The translations under genes and the position numbers were made by a program. The notes under the pieces were generated by a model. The model was not told the origin of the DNA, ran no database searches, and worked only from the letters and a program-made list of their open reading frames with translations. DNA of 64,000 bases, taken from Thalassobacillus sp. CUG 92003. Its GTDB lineage: Bacteria; Bacillota; Bacilli; Bacillales; Halobacillaceae. The stretch lies in assembly GCF_013618635.1 (NCBI RefSeq), contig NZ_JABLSJ010000002.1:1-64000 (forward strand), read 5' to 3'. Shown one piece after another: positions 1 to 8,710 of this stretch; positions within the stretch are counted from its first letter, which is position 1, and every line of letters starts with the position of its first letter.

Positions 1-121
1 GGATCCAACTGGAAATTCCTCTAGGAAGAGCTCTTATAAGTATTATACGAGGGGGCTTTTCTGAAATAAAGAAGAGTTTTTTTATGTTTATAATGAATTG
101 AATATTTGTTAGGAGGCATGT

Positions 122-771
122 ATGAATAAAGTATATTTATCAATAATCGCCCTTTTATGTATGCTCGTCCTGTTCTTCATTTTTGAACCCAATAGCGAGG
201 AAGTGAACATCGATTCTACGAATGAATTATCCTCCCCCAGTGATCAACCAAAGGACGAAAACCGAAATTCGGAAGATGAGCTAGGGAGTGAAAAATCAAC
301 GGAAGAATTGTTTCGAGAATACTTTGAAGATGTTACCCCTATAGATGATTTTTTCAAAGATAGGACCGGGGTTCAATTCATGTAGATGAAATACCTAATG
401 AAGAGAGAAAAACAGTTGCAGCTACTCTTTTATTGAAAGCAAGGGAATCAGTGAATGTTAATGAAGAGGTAAACACTCCAACATTGCAGAACTTTGAGGA
501 ATTTTTTACCCCTACCGATCAACAAATAACAAAATTGACAAACAGTAATAACACTAAACTAGAAACAAATATTCTTCAGAAGACATTGTTAATTGATCAA
601 GCCAGTCAGCTAATAGAAAATAAGGATTTAAAGAGTTATCTGAAATCCATATCCATGGACCTAAAGCATATAGAAATATATAAGCAGAGTACTTTGTTTG
701 AGTTTAGTACGGGTTACTACAATTACTCTGAAAAATTAAAGTCAATTCTTAAATTAACCCAGCATTTGTAA
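122..771 (+). pseudogene. Frameshifted gene for an N-terminally anchored protein
   Basis: I do not recognise the family. The first part (122-385, good AGGAGG site just upstream) encodes one hydrophobic N-terminal segment (residues about 4-22) and then an acidic, Ser/Asp/Glu-rich stretch, as in a membrane-anchored extracellular protein. It stops at 383-385. A second frame is open from 364 to 771 and reads like its continuation (helical, Lys/Glu/Leu rich). Joining them needs a change of frame between 364 and 385, so a one-base deletion in an originally single gene of about 215 codons is the simplest reading. A sequencing error, or two separate genes with the second starting at TTG 433, are alternatives. 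It sits alone before a hairpin at 960-1010. Confidence 0.45.
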
Positions 772-959
772 AAGAAGCCTCTTAAATCTTTTTAAAGGGG
801 CTGTGAAGAAATTTAGTAATCATCGAATATTGTGCAACTAATTGATGTTTATCTCGAAACTGATTCTTAAAGAAACGGGGGCTTTACTTTAACAGACTTC
901 AAGAACAAAAATTTTGCCATTTCATACATGGATCAAATGCCAAATATAATATACATCAG

Positions 960-1015
960 TAGCCCCCTCTTTTAATTAACTGTCACGTTGGGGGATAAGA
1001 TGGGGGGCTATTTTT
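960..1015 (+). terminator. Hairpin with T-tract
   Basis: TAGCCCCC at 960-967 pairs with GGGGGCTA at 1003-1010 and is followed by TTTTT. The loop is long (35 nt). It lies between the broken gene at 122-771 and the convergent arr gene, so it could end leftward-to-rightward transcription. The rest of 772-1040 shows nothing I can name. Confidence 0.4.
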
Positions 1016-1040
1016 GTCACCTTTGTATCTGCATTTATTC

Positions 1041-1457
1041 TTAATCGTATATGACATTTTTTCCTTCTTCACGTAGCTTTTTTAAAGATGTCAGCATATG
1101 ATTGATGTCTTCATCAGAATGCCTTTCCCATTTACTTAATTCAGCTACAATTTTCAAAGGGAATTTAGAGCGATAAGAACGTGTTGGGTTTCCTGGGAAT
1201 CTTTTGTGAGTTAAGTTCGGATCATTTTCAAAATCACCTAATGGTTCTACAAGGTAAATTCTTTCTTTTGAGTTAGCTGTTGCTAGTTCAGCACCCCATT
1301 TTGCAGCATCTAATGACGCTGTGAAATAGATATAGTTTGATTTTTTGTCTTGGTAATTGGATAAGTGTTGCGGCTTTAACAGATCGCCAAGTTTAAGGTC
1401 GGCTTTAGTACCATGAAAGAAAGGGCCTTTATCTAAGACATCTTTTTTGTCATTCAT
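1041..1457 (-). CDS. arr: NAD(+)--rifampin ADP-ribosyltransferase Arr
   Basis: Predicted to inactivate rifampin by transferring ADP-ribose from NAD to the drug in the cytoplasm. The 138-residue length is normal for Arr. The family signature is present in order: FFHGT at residues 13-17 (the conserved active-site His), an IYFTA stretch near residue 45 (conserved Tyr region), and GDFENDPNLTHKRFPGNP followed by TRSYRS (residues about 74-97), which carries the conserved acidic residue. The start has an AGAGGTG site about 7 nt upstream. The gene stands alone and points away from the ArsR-type regulator, with about 220 bp of AT-rich DNA between them. Arr genes are known both as resident chromosomal genes and on mobile elements; nothing here shows recent transfer. 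Confidence 0.92.
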   Translation of the reverse strand: MNDKKDVLDKGPFFHGTKADLKLGDLLKPQHLSNYQDKKSNYIYFTASLDAAKWGAELATANSKERIYLVEPLGDFENDPNLTHKRFPGNPTRSYRSKFPLKIVAELSKWERHSDEDINHMLTSLKKLREEGKNVIYD

Positions 1458-1598
1458 ACTAATACACCTCTTATATTTAGATTTGTATATAACAGTATAT
1501 GACAGGGACTACACAAAGAGTAGTCTACAAATAATTTATTATTTGGAGTATAATATAAGTAGAGAGAAGGATGACGACCGACAAAAACTTTGTTTCGA

Positions 1599-1628
1599 GT
1601 TACTCCTTTGGCTGTTATAAGGAATAAC
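1599..1628. other. Inverted repeat upstream of the arsR-type gene
   Basis: GTTACTCCTT (1599-1608) is nearly complementary to AAGGAATAAC (1619-1628), one mismatch, 10-nt loop. It lies in the shared upstream region of arr and the ArsR-type gene. It could be an RNA hairpin or a protein site; its function is unknown. Confidence 0.35.
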
Positions 1629-1651
1629 TGTCGAACTATTTATATTGACAT

Positions 1652-1667
1652 ATCGAAAAAAACCGAT
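1652..1667. promoter_or_regulatory. Candidate ArsR operator, copy 1
   Basis: ATCG-N8-CGAT just upstream of the regulator start at 1680. The same spaced dyad recurs at 2017-2032 upstream of the next gene, which argues for a binding site of this regulator. Confidence 0.5.
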
Positions 1668-1679
1668 TAATTTAAGAGT

Positions 1680-1994
1680 ATGAAACATATCGATATTTTT
1701 AAAGCTCTATCAAATGAAACACGCCTCGATATATTGAGATGGTTGAAAGAACCAGAACAACACTTTGACAATCCTCCAGACAAAGATCCGAAAAATATTG
1801 ATGAGAAAGGCGGTGTTTGTGTAGGAGTTATTCAAAAGAAGGCTCAATTGTCACAATCAACGACATCTCAATATCTAGCTATGATGCAAAAGGCTGGTCT
1901 GTTAAAATCCGAACGCCATGGAAAATGGACCTACTACCGAAGAAATGAAAAAACGATTCAAGATGTATCCACATTCATTAAAGAAAAACTATAA
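1680..1994 (+). CDS. ArsR-family winged-helix transcriptional regulator
   Basis: A 104-residue DNA-binding protein. Residues 1-25 (IFKALSNETRLDILRWL) match the opening of ArsR repressors, and residues about 55-95 give the recognition helix and wing (QLSQSTTSQYLAMMQKAGLL then RHGKWTYYRRN). Between them lies a loop rich in Asp/Pro with a single Cys. There is no CxC metal box, so it is unlikely to be an arsenic or cadmium sensor; it more likely senses a redox or small-molecule signal. It precedes a flavodoxin-fold oxidoreductase and both have the same ATCG-N8-CGAT dyad upstream, so it probably represses itself and that gene. Confidence 0.85.
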   Translation: MKHIDIFKALSNETRLDILRWLKEPEQHFDNPPDKDPKNIDEKGGVCVGVIQKKAQLSQSTTSQYLAMMQKAGLLKSERHGKWTYYRRNEKTIQDVSTFIKEKL

Positions 1995-2016
1995 TCGGTT
2001 TTTTTTTAATGAATAT

Positions 2017-2032
2017 ATCGACATTTCCCGAT
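2017..2032. promoter_or_regulatory. Candidate ArsR operator, copy 2
   Basis: ATCG-N8-CGAT within a longer AT-rich dyad, 56 bp upstream of the oxidoreductase start. Same spacing as the copy at 1652-1667. Confidence 0.5.
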
Positions 2033-2087
2033 ATATAAATATATATAAGAGTTATTTCTAAAAATATAAGAAAGAAGGGAATTACTA

Positions 2088-2660
2088 ATGAAGGTGCTGA
2101 CAGTTGTTACTCATCCAAGAGAGGATTCTTTGACTTTTAAAGTTGCCGATCATTTCGTAAAAGGCCTTAGGGACGCAGGTCACGAAACGGAAGTATTAGA
2201 TCTTTATCAGAGTGGTTTTAATCCGGTACTTTGGGAAGAGGATGAGCCTGAATGGTCTGCAGAACATCAAACCTATTCTGCTGAGGTCGAAATGGAAATG
2301 GAACGCATGAAAAGACACGATGCTTTGGCTTTTGTTTTTCCGCTTTGGTGGTGGAGCATGCCTGCAATGTTAAAAGGGTATATAGACCGCGTTTGGAACT
2401 GGGGCTTTGCTTATGGGCCAGGAAAGCTTGATCATGAAAAAGTATTGTGGCTCAGCCTGGCCGGCGCCCCAATTGAGCGTTTTGAGAAGAGGCAGTATGA
2501 TGAGATGATGTCCCGATATTTCAACGTGGGATTAGCAAATTATTGCGGCATCCAACATTCACAATTCGAACTTTTATATGAAACGATAAGTGTACAACCC
2601 GGCTATATGGAAGCTTGGTTGACTAGAGCGTATAATTTAGGACTGCACTATGCTAACTAA
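2088..2660 (+). CDS. NAD(P)H-dependent flavoprotein oxidoreductase (NQO1/YrkL-like)
   Basis: Flavodoxin-fold enzyme of 190 residues, predicted to reduce quinones or related electrophiles with NAD(P)H. Seen: the N-terminal FMN/FAD-phosphate loop TVVTHPREDS (residues 5-14), the FPLWWWSMPAMLKGYIDRV block (about 85-103) that is the hallmark of this family, and LSLAGAP (about 123-129). The length is typical. AGAAGGG lies upstream of the ATG. It follows the ArsR-type gene by 93 bp, with a shared operator-like dyad in between, which suggests induction by an electrophile or oxidant sensed by that regulator. The substrate cannot be read from sequence. Confidence 0.85.
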   Translation: MKVLTVVTHPREDSLTFKVADHFVKGLRDAGHETEVLDLYQSGFNPVLWEEDEPEWSAEHQTYSAEVEMEMERMKRHDALAFVFPLWWWSMPAMLKGYIDRVWNWGFAYGPGKLDHEKVLWLSLAGAPIERFEKRQYDEMMSRYFNVGLANYCGIQHSQFELLYETISVQPGYMEAWLTRAYNLGLHYAN

Positions 2661-2832
2661 TAAGTTGAGCGTTTTTCTTAATTTTGTCCTATTGAATAGA
2701 CAACTCCTTAAAGCGTAAATCTATTAATCGACAGAAAAGTTTAACACTGTAACTTTTATTGATAGTCTCCGTAAATAAAGATAGATGAAAATATTGTGGC
2801 AAAGGTTTGCGCCTACTAAGGAGGCTGGCTTG

Positions 2833-3336
2833 ATGAGACTCACCATACAAGTGATTGTAATGATATTTTTATGCCTTATTACAACCATTAATGTATTGGC
2901 AGATTCTTCAGAAGAAGTTGAATTATCGAATGGAGAAATAGTGAAGGTATACTTTGAAGAGTATTCTAACGGTTACAGATATGAAGTTGAATTCGAAAAC
3001 GGTCAAACATATTTTTATGAACAAACAGGAAATACTGGGAGTGGCGGAGGCTCTGAGGAATTAACAAATAAAGAGATGGATTTAGCAGAAGAGGCTATTG
3101 ATAAATATGAGAAGTTGAATGGGGACGCTACTACATCTAAGAACATTTCAACGGGGGATCCATTTGGTATAGTAATGATCTTATTCGGTTTATTAGGTGC
3201 GATATTTCCGCATGCAGCCTGGTATCTAGAAATTGGTTGGAAACTACGTGATGCTGAGCCTAGTGAACTTGCATTAATTGTAAATAGGGTAGGTGGGATC
3301 TTAGCTTCGATAGTTGGATTATTTGTTTTACTATGA
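2833..3336 (+). CDS. Secreted or membrane protein, C-terminal DUF6199-like domain
   Basis: The start is placed at 2833 because AAGGAGG lies 8 nt upstream; an in-frame ATG at 2785 lacks a site. The 167-residue product has a signal-like hydrophobic N-terminus (residues about 4-24), a small beta-rich domain with a Gly/Ser linker, and two C-terminal membrane segments flanking a WYLEIGWKLRDAEPSELALI stretch. That C-terminal pattern (FG..., W...W+, D/EPS, R.GG) resembles the DUF6199 family of Bacilli, function unknown. It is AT-rich like its left neighbours and stands alone. The family name is from memory and not certain. Confidence 0.6.
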   Translation: MRLTIQVIVMIFLCLITTINVLADSSEEVELSNGEIVKVYFEEYSNGYRYEVEFENGQTYFYEQTGNTGSGGGSEELTNKEMDLAEEAIDKYEKLNGDATTSKNISTGDPFGIVMILFGLLGAIFPHAAWYLEIGWKLRDAEPSELALIVNRVGGILASIVGLFVLL

Positions 3337-3389
3337 TTAGCATAACTGTTTGAGCAAATGCGTTTAACAGCACCTTTCAGCCAGCCTTT

Positions 3390-3432
3390 TTAACGAACAA
3401 AAATGGTTTCTATTTCAATATCGTTCGGATTT
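3390..3432. promoter_or_regulatory. Candidate PurR box pair upstream of purA
   Basis: CGAAC at 3394-3398 and an inverted GTTCGGATTT at 3423-3432 resemble the two inverted PurR boxes (core CCGAAC) that flank purine promoters in Bacillus. The right box fits well, the left one less well, and the gap is slightly longer than usual. Inference from motif and position only. Confidence 0.4.
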
Positions 3433-3479
3433 CGGATTGACGCATGGATGGAATATTGATAGACTGACCATGAAAATAA

Positions 3480-4802
<1,323 letters not shown>

Positions 4803-4811
4803 CGTAAAGAG

Positions 4812-4840
4812 GTCTGGCTGGTCAACGGCCAGGCTTTTTT
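4812..4840 (+). terminator. purA terminator
   Basis: GTCTGGCT (812-819) pairs with GGCCAGGC (827-834) including G-U pairs, then TTTTTT. It starts 9 nt after the purA stop. Confidence 0.8.
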
Positions 4841-4886
4841 GTACGATATACGATAATGGCACAGCATTTTTGAATGGAGGCAGAGC

Positions 4887-5435
4887 ATGAAAAAAATTTG
4901 TGTATTTGCAGGTTCCAATTCTGGAACAAACCCGCTTTACCAGGAACAAGCAGCTGAGCTTGGGAAAGCATTTGCCCGAGAAGGCATTGAATTAGTATAC
5001 GGCGGTGCCACGAGCGGATTGATGGGCGTGATCGCCGACACGATTCTAGAGCACGGCGGACACGTAACAGGCATCATGCCAAGTGTGCTTGCGCATCAAG
5101 AGGCGAGCCATCAAGGCCTCACAGAATTGATTGAGGTCGACACCATGCATGAACGAAAAGCCAAGATGAGCGAACTTTCGGACGGATACATCGCCCTTCC
5201 CGGCGGGTTCGGCACATTGGAAGAGTTATTTGAAGCCTTAAGCTGGGCACAGATCGGTCTGCACACCAAGCCAATCGGATTGTTCAACGTGGCCGGTTAC
5301 TACACGCCTTTTATTAATATGGTGGAGCATGCCGTAGAAGCTGGGTTTGTGCAGCAAGCGAATCTATCACTCTTTCTTCCGGTGGAGGACCCTGATCAAC
5401 TTCTGCGGGAAATGAATGCCTATCATCGTGAATAA
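4887..5435 (+). CDS. LOG-family protein (nucleotide 5'-monophosphate phosphoribohydrolase)
   Basis: A 182-residue Rossmann-like protein. It shows VFAGSNSGTNP (residues 5-15), the YGGATSGLMG nucleotide loop (38-47), MHERKAKM (88-95) and PGGFGTLEELFE (104-115); the last two carry the catalytic Arg and Glu of the LOG/YvdD family. These enzymes cleave the N-glycosidic bond of (cytokinin-like) AMP derivatives; the physiological substrate in Bacilli is not settled. GGAGG lies 8 nt upstream of the ATG. It follows purA after a terminator, so any link to purine metabolism is suggestive only. Confidence 0.93.
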   Translation: MKKICVFAGSNSGTNPLYQEQAAELGKAFAREGIELVYGGATSGLMGVIADTILEHGGHVTGIMPSVLAHQEASHQGLTELIEVDTMHERKAKMSELSDGYIALPGGFGTLEELFEALSWAQIGLHTKPIGLFNVAGYYTPFINMVEHAVEAGFVQQANLSLFLPVEDPDQLLREMNAYHRE

Positions 5436-5644
5436 TAAGGGAGGGGAGGTCGCAACTCGCTATTGCGCAAACAACTGTGGTGTGATAGTATGAATCTCGT
5501 TGCAGCATGTTCAAGGAAAGAACTGAGGTGCAATTCTCGTTTGAATAGCCAGCTTCATTTTATGCAAAATTACAGTGGCGCACATGATTATTTTAATGTT
5601 CAGGAGCTGGATTTGCATGACGTACATACATTAACGTGAAACGA

Positions 5645-5737
5645 GACGTCCCTGAAGACACATCGAAACAAGATGATGAGCGAGCGACTCATCCCGAAAT
5701 ATCCTTAAACTACGGCTCGGTAGCTCAGTCGGTAGAG
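5645..5737 (+). repeat. Imperfect copy of the tRNA-Phe leader and tRNA 5' part
   Basis: Bases 5714-5737 repeat the first 24 nt of tRNA-Phe exactly (acceptor strand and most of the D arm), then the sequence diverges. Upstream, 5645-5713 resembles 5828-5897 (shared blocks: TCCCTGAA, TCGAAACAAGAT, ATGAGCGAG). So leader and tRNA start were duplicated and the remainder of the tRNA was lost. The rest of 5436-5897 holds no gene I can support. Confidence 0.75.
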
Positions 5738-5897
5738 AAGCCGAAGAACCTCCCTGAAAGAGCATCAGCGCGAGGCTTTGCGAGGAGCGTAGGCATCACC
5801 GAATTCCCTTGCAACGAGACGAGCACAGAACATCCCTGAATTTGCTTCGAAACAAGATAATGAGCGAGGAACTTATATCGTTTAACTCTATATTAAC

Positions 5898-5970
<73 letters not shown>

Positions 5971-5977
5971 CTAAGAA

Positions 5978-6008
5978 AGAGAACTGGAAACCTTCCAGTT
6001 CTCTTTTT
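5978..6008 (+). terminator. tRNA-Phe terminator
   Basis: AGAGAACTGGAA (5978-5989) and TTCCAGTTCTCT (5993-6004) form a perfect 12-bp stem with a 3-nt loop, followed by a T run. Confidence 0.9.
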
Positions 6009-6073
6009 ATCGTTATCTAAGAAATAATAAAATTTGTGCCCTGTGGATACCACATATCTAATAAGCCACGTCC

Positions 6074-6186
6074 GGCTCCAGCGCCCAGCTCCTCGCGACA
6101 TAAGCAACCCACCTTGCGGAAGGAGAGACCACCTTCCTCCTGGTGTTTTGCTTATGCGTGTCGGAGCTCCCGGGGCGCTTGCGCCT
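6074..6186. repeat. Long GC-rich imperfect hairpin, Bacillaceae intergenic-repeat type
   Basis: The left arm beginning GGCTCCAGCGCCCAGCTCC (6074) folds back on the right arm ending GGAGCTCCCGGGGCGCTTG, with TAAGCA/TGCTTA in the middle and a small inner hairpin. From memory, elements beginning GGCTCCAGCGCC and ending GGCGCTTGCGCC are scattered between genes in many Bacillaceae. It is not a coding region. It sits in the long gap between tRNA-Phe and the peptidase gene. Confidence 0.6.
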
Positions 6187-6195
6187 TTGCTCTTA

Positions 6196-6212
6196 TGTAA
6201 CAGAACTGTAAA
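6196..6212 (+). promoter_or_regulatory. WalR box
   Basis: TGTAAC-AGAAC-TGTAAA fits the WalR consensus TGTWAH-N5-TGTWAH exactly. It lies about 230 bp upstream of a cell-wall peptidase gene that is itself just upstream of walR. The remaining leader to 6441 is AT-rich with no other clear site. Confidence 0.6.
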
Positions 6213-6441
6213 GATATACGTTCGACTCAGATAAAACCTTTACATTTTACACTATTTATTACATAAGAAACTCTATTTCAACCATAATTTGGCTGGTATT
6301 TTATATCTATTTTACATTCTTCCATACCTGTTTCGTAAGTCTCATAAACTATGATAGATTGTTGAGGTGTAAGAAATATAAGCGATTACAATCGTAATAG
6401 AGGAATATATTAGGGTTCAAGGAAATAGGAGGAAAGATGTC

Positions 6442-7866
6442 GTGTGGAAGTCTAAGCAATCAACCAAGCCGTCCTGGGCAAGCAGCTTCTTGAAAATCGT
6501 AGCAGCTATCCTCGTCATTGGTACGAGTTTAACCGTTGGTTCCGCGTATGCGGAGGATACGGTATCCACGGTTTACCACGTGTATGTGGGCGATAAACAT
6601 ATCGGTTCTGTCGATGATAAAGAACAAGTTGAGACATACATCGATGACCAGATGGCTGAAGCAGAGAAAAAATATAGGGATTACGAGCTTAACATAGAAG
6701 AAAAGGTTTCCTTTGTTGAAGAAAAAATGTTTGCGCCGTCTTTTGATAATAAGCAGACCCTGAAAAATTTGGATGACACATTAGCTATAGAAGCGAACGC
6801 CGCTGAACTTATGGTGGGCGACGAGACGCTCGGCTATTTTAAAGATCGGAAGCAAGCAAAAAAAGCGTTGTTTAAGTACAAGGCGACATTTGCCGATGCT
6901 GATAAGCTGCGCGCGTATGAACAAGCTGAGAACGAAGCGCGCACACCGAAAACAGGCAGCACAATTGTGGCGGATGTCAGCTTATCTGAAGAGGTGACCA
7001 TTTCCGGCACCACGGTGCATCCGGGTAAGATCATCTCCGTTAAAGATGGCGTCAATCGGCTCGATGACGATAAGGAAGTTAAAACGACGCATAAAGTGAA
7101 AAAAGACGACACGATGGATAAGGTGCTGGAGCAATATGATTTATCCCAGACAAAGCTTGAGGACTTGAATGAGTCGCTTGATGGCGAGAAGAAGCTGAAA
7201 GCGGGTCAGAGTTTGACAGTGACGACCGAGGAGCCGGTGTTAGAGGTAACGGTAAAAGAAGTAACCTCGGAAACCAAGACGGTCGAGCATGATAAGAAGG
7301 TCGTTGAATCGGATTCGCTGTATAAAGGGGAACAAGAAGTCAAGCAAGCAGGAAAAGATGGCAAGAAGGAAATCCATTCTTACGTGCGTACCGTTAATGG
7401 GAAGCAGGATGGTCAGGGCACCATGAAGAAGATGACAATTGACGAACCGGTCAAAGAGATTATCCGTAAAGGGACGAAGGAAAAGCCCTCGCGCGGATCC
7501 GGCGATTTGGGCTGGCCGGCAGAAGGTGGCTCAGTGACTAGTAAGCAAGGTGAACGCTGGGGAGCACTTCACAAAGGAATCGATATCGCCGGTGTGTCGG
7601 ACCGCACCATTAAAGCAGCCGATAACGGGGTCGTCAAGTCCGTGGAAAGCGGAGGCGGTTATGGCAACAAGATTGTGATCAACCATAATAACGGCTACAA
7701 AACCGTTTATGCTCACCTTGCTTCGACGGATGTCAGCACTGGCGAGACCGTCAGCCGGGGCAGCTCAATTGGTACGATGGGGTCGACAGGCGATTCTACC
7801 GGGATCCATCTTCATTTTGAAGTGTATAAGAATGGATCGTTAGTCAACCCGATGACATTTTACTGA
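6442..7866 (+). CDS. M23-family peptidoglycan endopeptidase with LysM and G5-like regions
   Basis: Secreted or anchored cell-wall hydrolase of 474 residues. The GTG start is chosen for the AGGAGGA site 9-10 nt upstream. It has an N-terminal signal or membrane segment (residues about 15-37, ending AYAED), an alpha/beta region to about 215, a LysM-like segment (about 216-265, [20 protein letters not shown]), a G5-like region (about 268-345), and a C-terminal M23 domain with the metal motifs HKGID (about 374-378) and HLHFE (near 457). It would cut peptide cross-bridges. A WalR box upstream and the WalRK operon downstream suggest control by that system. A terminator separates the two. Confidence 0.9.
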   Translation: MWKSKQSTKPSWASSFLKIVAAILVIGTSLTVGSAYAEDTVSTVYHVYVGDKHIGSVDDKEQVETYIDDQMAEAEKKYRDYELNIEEKVSFVEEKMFAPSFDNKQTLKNLDDTLAIEANAAELMVGDETLGYFKDRKQAKKALFKYKATFADADKLRAYEQAENEARTPKTGSTIVADVSLSEEVTISGTTVHPGKIISVKDGVNRLDDDKEVKTTHKVKKDDTMDKVLEQYDLSQTKLEDLNESLDGEKKLKAGQSLTVTTEEPVLEVTVKEVTSETKTVEHDKKVVESDSLYKGEQEVKQAGKDGKKEIHSYVRTVNGKQDGQGTMKKMTIDEPVKEIIRKGTKEKPSRGSGDLGWPAEGGSVTSKQGERWGALHKGIDIAGVSDRTIKAADNGVVKSVESGGGYGNKIVINHNNGYKTVYAHLASTDVSTGETVSRGSSIGTMGSTGDSTGIHLHFEVYKNGSLVNPMTFY

Positions 7867-7877
7867 ATACGATCTAC

Positions 7878-7912
7878 GCCGCGCTCACCCTAGTTGCAGC
7901 GCGGCTTTTTTT
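7878..7912 (+). terminator. Terminator after M23 peptidase gene
   Basis: GCCGCGCT (7878-7885) with AGCGCGGC (7898-7905), then eight T. Confidence 0.85.
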
Positions 7913-8000
7913 TATGTACATTAGACGATATAAGACATTTAGCTGGAAATGCGTTAAAATAGGGAGTAGCTATGAAGATGCAGAAAAGGATGTGGATGTA

Positions 8001-8705
8001 ATGGCTCAAAAGATTTTAGTAGTCGAAGATGAGAAGCCTATTTCCGATATATTGAAGTTCAATTTAGAAAAGGAAGGCTATGAAGTCGTTTGTGCATTTG
8101 ATGGAGACGAAGCGGTTGAGAAATCGGACCAGGAAAATCCTGAGCTGATCCTGCTTGACATCATGTTGCCGAACAAGGACGGCAATGAAGTGTGCCGTGA
8201 AATTCGCAAAAACCATAACATGCCGATCATCATGCTGACGGCAAAAGATTCCGAAATTGATAAGGTGCTCGGGCTCGAGATGGGGGCCGATGATTACGTG
8301 ACCAAGCCGTTCAGCAATCGGGAACTGATTGCAAGGGTCAAAGCGAATCTGCGCCGTCATCAGACAGAGCCGGACGATGGGGTTACGCCTGCGAAAGACA
8401 TCAAAATCGGCCGTTTAGCGATCCATCCGGATGCTTACACGGTAACCCGTGACGGCGATTACATTGAACTGACCCACCGTGAGTTCGAGCTGCTTCATTA
8501 CTTAGCCCGTCATATCGGACAAGTCATGACGCGTGAACATTTGCTCGAAACCGTCTGGGGTTATGATTACTATGGCGATGTGCGTACCGTTGACGTTACG
8601 GTACGACGTTTGCGTGAAAAAATCGAGGAAAACCCAAGTAACCCAACGTGGATCGTGACGCGTCGCGGCGTCGGTTATTATTTACGAAACCCTGAACAGG
8701 AGTAG
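8001..8705 (+). CDS. walR: Essential response regulator WalR (YycF)
   Basis: OmpR-class response regulator of the WalRK two-component system, controlling cell-wall hydrolase and turnover genes. The start is set at 8001 ([11 protein letters not shown]); an upstream in-frame extension to 7914 has no family match. The receiver domain has the acidic pocket EDE (9-11), phosphoacceptor Asp53 in LLDIMLP, and conserved Thr/Lys (TAKD, TKPF). The C-terminal winged helix includes [13 protein letters not shown] and [23 protein letters not shown]. The 234-residue length is normal. It leads the operon walR-walK-walH-walI-walJ. Confidence 0.98.
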   Translation: MAQKILVVEDEKPISDILKFNLEKEGYEVVCAFDGDEAVEKSDQENPELILLDIMLPNKDGNEVCREIRKNHNMPIIMLTAKDSEIDKVLGLEMGADDYVTKPFSNRELIARVKANLRRHQTEPDDGVTPAKDIKIGRLAIHPDAYTVTRDGDYIELTHREFELLHYLARHIGQVMTREHLLETVWGYDYYGDVRTVDVTVRRLREKIEENPSNPTWIVTRRGVGYYLRNPEQE

Positions 8706-8710
8706 TTTGT

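Noticed and set aside
349-363. T TTT TTC heptamer before the frame break in the first gene, possible programmed -1 frameshift
   Set aside because: After slipping, the -1 frame meets TAG at 361-363 at once, so the heptamer cannot join the two open frames.
5636-5839. 67-codon open frame over the tRNA fragment
   Set aside because: It runs through the duplicated tRNA sequence, has no ribosome site and no protein-like character.
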